Position numbers and translations under genes: made by a program. Under the pieces are notes generated by a model. The model saw only the letters and a program-made list of their open reading frames with translations. It did not search any database and was not told the DNA's origin. 7,891 nt of DNA from Elusimicrobiota bacterium (GTDB lineage: Bacteria > Elusimicrobiota > Elusimicrobia > UBA1565 > UBA9628), in contig JAGWMT010000138.1 of NCBI GenBank assembly GCA_028871595.1, forward strand, positions 1 to 7,891, in the 5' to 3' direction. Within the stretch, counting starts at the first letter, position 1. Every line of letters starts with the position of its first letter. Below, in pieces: positions 1 to 4,676 of this stretch.

Positions 1-527
1 AGGCGGGCGCCGGTGATGTAGGCGGTGCGGCCGTTCATGTCCGCGGTCTGGAAGCGCTTGGCGTAGTTGAACTCGGCGCAGTCCGGGCACATGTTGTCGT
101 AGAAGTGGTGCAGGCGCGTGAAGGGCTGCTTGCAGACGTAGCAGCCCTGGGGGCGCGACAGCTCCCGGACCGGGGCGTCCGGAGCGGGAAGCGCCAAGGT
201 CGGCGCGACGAAGACGGACGCGGAGCGGGCCTCCCGGATGCCGGTGGACGCGCGGGCGGCGCGGTCGCCCTCGTTGATGATCTTGCGCTTCTCCGAACGC
301 ATGCGCCGCGACTTCTTCTTCATCTCCCACTTTGTGGGGCGGGAGAGCTTGCCGGCGGCGATCATGAGCCGCACGCGCGCGTCCTCGTTGATATCCAAAG
401 AAAGGGCGGGGTGCGCGATGAGGGCTTCCAGCGTCTTGGCCGCGCTCTCCAGCTCCTCGCGGGTCAATTGGGGCGGCCGCTGAACGGGCGCGGCCGGAGT
501 CTCGCCGGTGCTGACCAGGGGGTTCAC
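1..527 (-). CDS. SDR-family NAD(P)-dependent oxidoreductase with N-terminal four-Cys module (partial, C-terminus off the left edge)
   Basis: The first 175 residues are visible. Residues 1-60 are a mostly helical lead-in and residues 62-90 are strongly basic (KWEMKKKSRRMRSEKRK). Two CxxC pairs follow, C129/C132 (CYVCKQPF) and C147/C150 (CPDCAEFNY), spaced as in a zinc ribbon. Immediately after them NGRTAYITGAR opens a Rossmann fold: a beta strand followed by the TGxR start of the SDR dinucleotide-binding loop. The sequence ends there, so the catalytic Ser/Tyr/Lys lie outside the window. From memory, the stretch between the CxxC pairs and the TGAR motif matches a bacterial and eukaryotic SDR subfamily that keeps this cysteine module; its substrate is not known to me. 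The start is GTG at 527, because an in-frame TAG lies only 9 bases upstream (537-539). There is no Shine-Dalgarno sequence and the -10 box is 6 bases away, so translation is probably leaderless. Confidence 0.82.
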   Translation of the reverse strand, partial: MNPLVSTGETPAAPVQRPPQLTREELESAAKTLEALIAHPALSLDINEDARVRLMIAAGKLSRPTKWEMKKKSRRMRSEKRKIINEGDRAARASTGIREARSASVFVAPTLALPAPDAPVRELSRPQGCYVCKQPFTRLHHFYDNMCPDCAEFNYAKRFQTADMNGRTAYITGAR

Positions 528-631
528 GCGTCTATTCTATCACGAGCGGCGCTTGTCCGGACGCTTCCTCCGCGATGCCGAAATGACTCATCAGGGGGTT
601 CGCGGGCGGATCAACCCTCCATCGAACAGGA
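528..631. other. Short intergenic region before the SDR gene
   Basis: About 100 bases lie between the end of the 129-residue gene and the SDR start. Near its left end is the SDR promoter. At 593-620 there is an imperfect inverted repeat (AGGGGGTT pairing with AACCCTCC) around a 12-base loop. On the minus strand no run of T follows it, so I do not call it an intrinsic terminator. Confidence 0.4.
534..542 (-). promoter_or_regulatory. Extended -10 promoter of the SDR gene
   Basis: Read on the minus strand this is TGATAGAAT, a TGn-extended -10 box matching TATAAT at 5 of 6 positions. Six bases separate it from the GTG at 527, so the transcription start would fall at or next to the start codon. 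No convincing -35 box at standard spacing is visible. The box overlaps the in-frame TAG that limits the ORF. Confidence 0.55.
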
Positions 632-1021
632 TCAAGCGCCGTTTCCGGAGGGGCCGGATGCGATCCGGCGCAATTCCCCTTGTCCCGCGGGAGTCATTTC
701 CAATGAATAGGTCTCGCGGGTCGAGCGGTCGGGCATCTCCCAATTTTTTCGGTCGAGGAGGGCGGCCAGGGCGCGGGATAGATCCAAGACCTCCGTGTCG
801 TTCGCGCCGTCGGGATCTGTGGTTTTGAGGACCCGGATCCAGCCCTTCTCGAGCATCCGCGCAGCTTCCGGCGCCGCGTCGTCGGCGGCTTCGAGCGCTT
901 TCCCGGGGCCGGAGCCCTCCGGCGCCAGCTCGTAGGCGACCTGGCCGAGTAGGAAGGCGTCGTCGAGCAGAAGGTAGAGCACGCTTCTTCGTACCGACAG
1001 CGGATCAAGTCTGCGTTTCAT
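632..1021 (-). CDS. Small uncharacterised cytoplasmic protein (129 aa), possible winged-helix-like or partner protein of the upstream toxin-like gene
   Basis: I do not recognise a named family. The protein has no signal peptide or membrane segment and its C-terminus is acidic and glycine-rich. Residues 12-33 are a helix-forming hydrophobic stretch. Residues 52-66 (EAARMLEKGWIRVLK) followed by 105-119 (YSLEMTPAGQGELRR) resemble the recognition-helix-plus-wing pattern of winged-helix regulators (L-x-KGxI ... Y.LT.xG), but the link between them (67-104) is longer than usual. I chose ATG at 1021. A longer in-frame start at 1108 would overlap the preceding gene and pass through the AT-rich promoter-like region at 1051-1065. 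A GGAG lies 11 bases before 1021. Only 49 bases separate it from the end of the 652-residue gene on the same strand, so cotranscription is plausible. A partner or immunity role is inferred from position only. Confidence 0.7.
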   Translation of the reverse strand: MKRRLDPLSVRRSVLYLLLDDAFLLGQVAYELAPEGSGPGKALEAADDAAPEAARMLEKGWIRVLKTTDPDGANDTEVLDLSRALAALLDRKNWEMPDRSTRETYSLEMTPAGQGELRRIASGPSGNGA

Positions 1022-1051
1022 CGGAGCGTGGTCTCCACTCGAGCCGAGCTT

Positions 1052-1080
1052 ATAATAAATTGTATCGCCATCATTGTTTC
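1052..1080 (-). promoter_or_regulatory. Possible promoter of the 129-aa gene
   Basis: An unusually AT-rich island interrupts GC-rich sequence. On the minus strand it gives TATTAT (1052-1057; 5 of 6 to the -10 consensus), with a weak GAAACA (1075-1080) 17 bases upstream. An overlapping alternative -10, TACAAT, is at 1059-1064. The predicted leader is about 24 bases with a GGAG before ATG 1021. The island overlaps the end of the upstream gene, so the small gene may be expressed both by readthrough and from its own promoter. Confidence 0.35.
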
Positions 1081-3029
1081 GTGGGGCCCGGGGTTGCCGC
1101 GGGAGCATTGAGCTCGGCGTTACCGGCGAGCGGCACCCGAACCGGTTTTCCCTTTCCGTTGGCGACCACCAGCCGCGGGCCCTGGTGCAGCGCGTCCGGC
1201 GCGCCGGGATTGCCGTCCATGATCCGAACGGTCACGGCGCCTTTCGTGCCGGGCTTCACGTAAACCGTGCCGAGGGAGTTCGCGGGCTTCGTCGTCCAAT
1301 CGCGCGGGATGGAGTCCCGGATTTCCCCCTTCGACAGCCCTCTCAACGATTCGGGATTATCCAGCAGCGTCTTCTCCGTGATGAACCACATGGGACGAAT
1401 CTGGGCCGCAGGGCTGGCCGGTTCGGCGTGGACTTGAAATGCCGCGCCTTTCTCCTTCGGGTCCAGCGCCGGGATGTCTTTCGGCGGCGGCTCCCCGGCG
1501 AGACCGCTGCGGATGGCGGCCTGGCTGTCCTGTCCGGGGCCCATGATCTTCATCTTCGCGCGGAGCTGGGCCGGCGTGCAGCCGCCCACGGGACAGGGAA
1601 CCTCGTCGTGGGCTTTCGCGATTTTCTCGGCGAAGCCGCGGTCCACGCCGAGTTGCTTCATGGCTTCCTCAACGCGGACCTCGCGACCCTTGATGGCCGC
1701 GTTGCGGCGCAACGTCTCTTCCGGGACGCGCGCTTTCGACTTCGGGGAACGAGGTATCTCCGGGGGCTCGGCGGGCTCCCGCAAGGCGGCGCGCATTTCC
1801 GCGGCGCCGGACGCCCCCTCCCCGCCGGCTTCGGACGCGAGCGCCTTGCCCATGGCTCCCAGGGCGGCCTGATCCGGCGGCTTGACCGTGATCTTGTAGC
1901 CGATATAGGCCATGAGGACGACCGCCATGACTTGGCCGCCGATGGCGCCCAGCTTGCGGATGGCCTTCCAGTGCTCGGGATCTTCGTTCTTCGTCGAGAG
2001 GATCGTCTTGACGGCTTCGTAGAGCTGATAGATCAAGGCCGCCGCCATGCCGATCACCGCCCAGGTGAGCAGCCGGTGGATCACGGAGACGAATTTGGCC
2101 AACGCGCCGAGGCCGCCGCTCAAGGCGCCCAACAGGAGCCCGCCCGCCAGGAAGACCAGGTTCATCACGAGCCCCTCCGTCGTGCCGAACTGATCCTTGA
2201 ACGCGTCCGCCACGCCCGCCGCGAGCGGCCCGATGGATTTGCCCATCTTCCAGCCGCAGGTCCCGGCGAACAGTCCCCCGCCCGCGGCCTTCCGGCAGGC
2301 GAGTTCCTCGCCGTTGGGCGGAGGCACGGGGTTGGTCCGCAGTTTTTGGACCGGCTCGACGGGCAGCGCCAGATTATTTTTCCGCGGGGAGGCCGGGGCG
2401 GCCGCCGCCACGGCGGCGACGGCGCCGCGCGCGGAGGCGCCGTCGTAGAAACGGTCGGGATTGCCGACGGCGTCTGCGCCGCGGGCCCGGCCGCGGGCGA
2501 CGGCCGCGGCGGCTTGATCGGCGCGCCGCAGGGCCGCGCTTTCATGGCGCCGTCCGCCGCCCGCGTTCACGGCGCCGCCCTTCGGACGCGGGAACAGGAG
2601 GTCGTACATGGCGGCGAGCCGCTTCGCCTCTTCCTTGAGCGGCGCGGCGGTCTCCCCGGACAGCATTCGGGCCCGGTCGGGATCGGGGATTCCGCCCCAG
2701 AACCGATTCTCCTGCGCGACCGACTCGTCGGAGGCGCGTATCAGCTTGCGCCAGGTCGGGCCGCGCTCGCTCAAGGCCTCCGCTCCGGCGGGCTGGGCGG
2801 CGTTCAGTTGTTTCTGGAGGAGGATGAGAACGGGCAGGACGGCGCGGCGGTCCTTGCTTTGGTAGTCGCCCTTTTCCAGCGGCGCCAGCGCGGCGTCCAG
2901 GCGGCGGAGCGTGTCGCCCGCGGCGAAGGCGGCTTCCGTGCGGGGGTCCGGCGCGGGCTGGGCGCGGCCGGGCCCGCCAGAAAACAGGGCGAGCGACGCG
3001 AGGACGGACACGAGGCCGGGGTATTTCAC
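1071..3029 (-). CDS. Large exported, membrane-spanning protein with polymorphic-toxin-like C-terminus (652 aa)
   Basis: Layout by residue: 1-23 signal peptide (hydrophobic core, likely cut after GRAQ or nearby); 30-148 helical domain; 150-240 Ala/Pro/Arg-rich linker; 245-258 Cys-bounded segment; three hydrophobic helices at about 286-308, 314-336 and 363-380; 400-435 linker; 449-512 helical module; 545-632 C-terminal domain. The 449-512 module (REVRVEEAMKQLG ... AHDEV ... AQLRAKMKIM ... RSGLAG) resembles a module I recall just before toxin domains in large secreted proteins. The tail (PRDW ... SLGTVYVKPGTKG ... VRIMDGNPGAPD ... GPRLVV) resembles the 'VRIMPGNP' C-terminal domain seen in Rhs and other polymorphic toxins. 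Both matches are from memory, and no catalytic residue can be assigned. The start is GTG at 3029, with GAGAGG 8 bases upstream. Codon third positions stay GC-rich through the linker, so I see no frameshift. The 129-aa gene follows directly. Confidence 0.75.
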   Translation of the reverse strand: MKYPGLVSVLASLALFSGGPGRAQPAPDPRTEAAFAAGDTLRRLDAALAPLEKGDYQSKDRRAVLPVLILLQKQLNAAQPAGAEALSERGPTWRKLIRASDESVAQENRFWGGIPDPDRARMLSGETAAPLKEEAKRLAAMYDLLFPRPKGGAVNAGGGRRHESAALRRADQAAAAVARGRARGADAVGNPDRFYDGASARGAVAAVAAAAPASPRKNNLALPVEPVQKLRTNPVPPPNGEELACRKAAGGGLFAGTCGWKMGKSIGPLAAGVADAFKDQFGTTEGLVMNLVFLAGGLLLGALSGGLGALAKFVSVIHRLLTWAVIGMAAALIYQLYEAVKTILSTKNEDPEHWKAIRKLGAIGGQVMAVVLMAYIGYKITVKPPDQAALGAMGKALASEAGGEGASGAAEMRAALREPAEPPEIPRSPKSKARVPEETLRRNAAIKGREVRVEEAMKQLGVDRGFAEKIAKAHDEVPCPVGGCTPAQLRAKMKIMGPGQDSQAAIRSGLAGEPPPKDIPALDPKEKGAAFQVHAEPASPAAQIRPMWFITEKTLLDNPESLRGLSKGEIRDSIPRDWTTKPANSLGTVYVKPGTKGAVTVRIMDGNPGAPDALHQGPRLVVANGKGKPVRVPLAGNAELNAPAATPGPTKQ

Positions 3030-3048
3030 GGGGGGTGCCTCTCGCCCC

Positions 3049-3077
3049 AGTGTAGACCCCGTGCCCCCTTATTTCAA
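3049..3077 (-). promoter_or_regulatory. -35/-10 promoter of the 652-aa gene
   Basis: On the minus strand TTGAAA (3072-3077; 5 of 6 to the -35 consensus) is followed after exactly 17 bases by TACACT (3049-3054; 4 of 6 to the -10 consensus). This predicts a short leader of about 13-14 bases before GTG 3029 that still contains GAGAGG. The -35 box overlaps the stop codon of the RDD gene, which suggests that the 652-aa gene is transcribed separately from it. Confidence 0.5.
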
Positions 3078-3496
3078 GAGGGAATTTCGACGACGGCGGT
3101 CCCGGCGGCGAGGTCGTGCAGGCTGAGACCGTCGTCCCGCCAGGCCAAGGCCAGGCCGTCGGCCAGCAGCCACATGGGCGGAGAGCCGAAGGCGGCCAGG
3201 AAGAGGTTCGGGATCCAGGCGACCGTCGCCCGGATCAGCACGTTGGTGACGAACCCGCCGTTTTCCCCCGTGTCGCGGCGCACGACGCGCAGGCGCCAGA
3301 TCTTCTTGCCGAACGTCTGGCCGTCGCGGGACAGGAGCGCGGCCTGCGCGACCAAAACGCCCACGGAGGCGAAGGCGGCCGCCGTGCGGACCGCGTCGGG
3401 GGCCGTTTCCGAGGCGCCGATCACGTAGGGCGCGAAAAACAGGAGGAAGTCGAAGACCGTCGCGGCGACGCGCTTGCCGATATGGGCGGAGGCCAT
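3074..3496 (-). CDS. RDD-family integral membrane protein (140 aa)
   Basis: The defining RDD residues are visible: R9 and D16 in the first helix (GKRVAATVFDFLL), the loop with RDGQTFGKKIWRLRVV (57-72), and DDGLSLHDLAAGT (121-133) with D121, D122, H127 and D128. Hydrophobic helices lie at about 13-27, 38-55 and 88-118. RDD proteins are small inner-membrane proteins; some members act in cation exchange and most have no known function. The length is normal for the family. The start is ATG at 3496. It has no Shine-Dalgarno sequence and the -10 box is 7 bases upstream, so the mRNA is probably leaderless. It ends 44 bases before the 652-aa gene on the same strand. A role in export or processing of that protein is possible from position only. 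Confidence 0.88.
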   Translation of the reverse strand: MASAHIGKRVAATVFDFLLFFAPYVIGASETAPDAVRTAAAFASVGVLVAQAALLSRDGQTFGKKIWRLRVVRRDTGENGGFVTNVLIRATVAWIPNLFLAAFGSPPMWLLADGLALAWRDDGLSLHDLAAGTAVVEIPS

Positions 3497-3503
3497 CGCG
3501 TCC

Positions 3504-3512
3504 AGTCTAGCA
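3504..3512 (-). promoter_or_regulatory. Extended -10 promoter of the RDD gene
   Basis: The minus strand reads TGCTAGACT, a TGn-extended -10 box (TAGACT, 4 of 6). Seven bases separate it from ATG 3496, which places the transcription start at the start codon. Confidence 0.45.
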
Positions 3513-3557
3513 GGATGCGGCGGGAGGCGCCAGGGCCGTCAGGCCGCCCGGCGAAAC

Positions 3558-3577
3558 GACCGCGCTCACGCGCGGTC
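3558..3577 (-). terminator. GC-rich hairpin at the end of the VOC gene (possible weak terminator)
   Basis: A perfect 8-bp stem (GACCGCGC pairing with GCGCGGTC) encloses a 4-base loop that contains most of the VOC stop codon. On the minus strand only a short GTTTC follows, so the U-tract is poor. It may act as an inefficient terminator or as a 3' end-protecting hairpin. Confidence 0.35.
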
Positions 3578-3961
3578 GCTGATGGGCGGGTGGTGGATGA
3601 ACTGCAGGCCGTTCCCGTCCGGGTCCTTCGCGTAGAACGAACGCGCGCCGTCGCGGTGGGTCTTCGGCTCCTTGGCGATGACGGCTCCCTGCGCCTTCAG
3701 GTGCGCGTGCCAGGCGTCCACGTCCGCGGCCTTTCGGAGCACGATGCCGAAGTGGTCCAGGCGCGTCTCCCCGAGGGATTTGGCTCCTTTATGAAGGGCC
3801 AGGTTGTCGTGCCCGTTCATCGTGAGGTAGAGATTGTCCGCGTCCGGCCGCCACTCCACCTGGTAGCCGAGGACGCCGCAATAGAACGCCTCGGCCTTCG
3901 CCAGGTCCGAAACGAACAGCGCGACGTGCCGGATCCCGAGGGTCTCGGGCGGACGGCTCAC
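3566..3961 (-). CDS. VOC superfamily (glyoxalase/bleomycin-resistance fold) protein (131 aa)
   Basis: The protein shows two tandem beta-alpha-beta-beta-beta units. The first has RHVALFVSDLAKAEAFYCGVLGY (11-33) and the second has DHFGIVLRKAADVDAWHAHL (69-88), ending in FYAKDPDGNGLQFI (109-122). Family members bind a metal through residues at H12, H70 and a position near 120. That last residue is usually Glu (GNGLE) but is Gln here (Q120). The fold covers dioxygenases, isomerases and antibiotic-binding proteins, so the substrate cannot be named. The start is GTG at 3959-3961, overlapping the previous gene's TGA as GTGA. This implies translational coupling to the secreted repeat protein. A longer upstream reading of this frame runs antisense-like through the neighbour and is not credible. 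Confidence 0.88.
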   Translation of the reverse strand: MSRPPETLGIRHVALFVSDLAKAEAFYCGVLGYQVEWRPDADNLYLTMNGHDNLALHKGAKSLGETRLDHFGIVLRKAADVDAWHAHLKAQGAVIAKEPKTHRDGARSFYAKDPDGNGLQFIHHPPISDRA

Positions 3962-4599
3962 GGCTGCAGGAACAGGTAGAGGTTCTGCAGGAAGTCGGAC
4001 AGATCGGCGTTGACCATGGTCAGCGCGACGTTCCGGCCGCCGAGCGCGCCGGCCAGCTTGCCCGAGACCGGATCGTAGGTCAAGGTCACCGGCCAGCCGT
4101 TGGCGTAACTCTTGTCCGAATCCACCGTGCCGTTGGCCAGGCTGAACTCGATGTGCACGGGCGAGCCGTTGGCCGTGCCGTCCAGGACGCCGTTGGTCCA
4201 ATCGATCGCGTAGTCCACGGAGGACTGGTTGGCGGCGCCCTTGTACGCGACGCGCTCCGGCGTCCAGGCGAAGGTCAGGTCCACGGCGGCGCCGTTGGCT
4301 CCGCCGGTGATGGTGCTCGCGGCGTTGTCGATGGCGACCTTCACCTCGCGTCCGGCGAGCGCCCCGGTGACGGTCCAGGCGCGGCGGTCGATGGCGAGGG
4401 AGGCCGTCTGGCCGGAGAACGCGCCGTCGATGGTCGCGGCCATGGGGCGGCGCGCCGCGGCGACGAGGCGGGCCGAGGGGCTCGGCAGGGCGGCCGTCGC
4501 GAAGGACGAGAGCGAGCCCGCGGCGGCGGATTCCAAGGAAGGCGCGGCGGCGGCGGCGCAGGGGACGGCGAGGACGAGGGCGGCGAGGAGTCGGCGCAT
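3958..4599 (-). CDS. Secreted beta-repeat protein of unknown function (213 aa)
   Basis: Residues 1-19 form a signal peptide (MRRLLAALVLAVPCAAAAA). A low-complexity Ala/Ser segment (20-55) follows. Residues 57-200 hold about seven degenerate repeats of roughly 20 residues, each with a turn of the type G-x-x-x-G or NG followed by an alternating hydrophobic strand, for example TVTGALAGREVKVAI (76-90), GVLDGTANGSPVHIEF (137-152) and GKLAGALGGRNVALTM (180-195). This predicts an all-beta, repeat-built protein for the periplasm or cell surface. No catalytic motif is visible and I recognise no family. I chose ATG 4599 because GGAGG lies 8 bases upstream. An in-frame ATG at 4623 sits 7 bases after the -10 box and would be a leaderless alternative that lengthens the signal peptide by 8 residues. 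It is coupled to the VOC gene by a GTGA overlap. Confidence 0.75.
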   Translation of the reverse strand: MRRLLAALVLAVPCAAAAAPSLESAAAGSLSSFATAALPSPSARLVAAARRPMAATIDGAFSGQTASLAIDRRAWTVTGALAGREVKVAIDNAASTITGGANGAAVDLTFAWTPERVAYKGAANQSSVDYAIDWTNGVLDGTANGSPVHIEFSLANGTVDSDKSYANGWPVTLTYDPVSGKLAGALGGRNVALTMVNADLSDFLQNLYLFLQP

Positions 4600-4608
4600 C
4601 GGGGTCAA

Positions 4609-4613
4609 CCTCC
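4609..4613 (-). promoter_or_regulatory. Shine-Dalgarno sequence for the secreted repeat protein
   Basis: GGAGG on the minus strand, 9 bases before the adjacent C of the start region and 8-9 bases before ATG 4599. It is the strongest ribosome binding site in the window and favours 4599 over the upstream in-frame ATG at 4623. Confidence 0.65.
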
Positions 4614-4630
4614 GGTACGGCATACGTCCG

Positions 4631-4639
4631 ATTATAGCA
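4631..4639 (-). promoter_or_regulatory. Extended -10 promoter of the secreted repeat protein and VOC pair
   Basis: The minus strand reads TGCTATAAT, a perfect consensus -10 with the TGn extension. The predicted start of transcription is near 4624. A weak -35 candidate (ATTCCA, 4654-4659) lies 17 bases upstream inside the divergent ispG promoter. Confidence 0.65.
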
Positions 4640-4655
4640 CGACTCTCCCGTCGTG
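4638..4655. promoter_or_regulatory. Dyad-symmetric candidate operator between divergent promoters
   Basis: CACGACtctcccGTCGTG is a 6-bp inverted repeat with a 6-base spacer. It lies between the two outward-facing -10 boxes (4631-4636 and 4662-4667) and covers the -35 region of each promoter. A protein bound here could regulate both directions. Arms of 6 bp can also occur by chance in GC-rich DNA. Confidence 0.35.
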
Positions 4656-4658
4656 GAA

Positions 4659-4667
4659 TGATATAAT
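4659..4667 (+). promoter_or_regulatory. Extended -10 promoter of ispG
   Basis: TGATATAAT is a perfect consensus -10 with the TGn extension. A weak -35 (ACGACT, 4639-4644; 3 of 6) lies 17 bases upstream. Only 9 bases follow before ATG 4677, so transcription should start within a few bases of the start codon. Confidence 0.65.
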
Positions 4668-4676
4668 GTCGTCCTC

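Noticed and set aside
593..620. Inverted repeat as a terminator after the 129-aa gene
   Set aside because: The stem has a mismatch and a 12-base loop, and no T-run follows on the minus strand.
105..828. Plus-strand open frames over the left end
   Set aside because: They are antisense to the SDR gene and the 129-aa gene and have compositions typical of shadows. The minus strand carries CxxC and TGAR motifs.
1051..1056. Plus-strand TATAAT
   Set aside because: It has no TGn extension and no plus-strand gene follows. The AT-rich island is better explained as a minus-strand promoter for the 129-aa gene.
2395..2600. Possible frameshift in the Ala/Arg-rich linker of the 652-aa gene
   Set aside because: The alternative frame gives a Pro-rich peptide, but GC-rich third positions stay with the long frame throughout, and both flanks are in that same frame.
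1074..3428. Long plus-strand open frame of 784 residues
   Set aside because: It lies antisense to the 652-aa and RDD genes, is Arg/Gly/Ala-rich without recognisable domains, and has no ribosome binding site. The minus-strand proteins have a signal peptide, membrane helices and RDD motifs. It is a by-product of high GC content.
4546..4562. GGC/GCG triplet run as a repeat element
   Set aside because: It encodes the alanine stretch of the signal peptide and is ordinary low complexity in GC-rich DNA.
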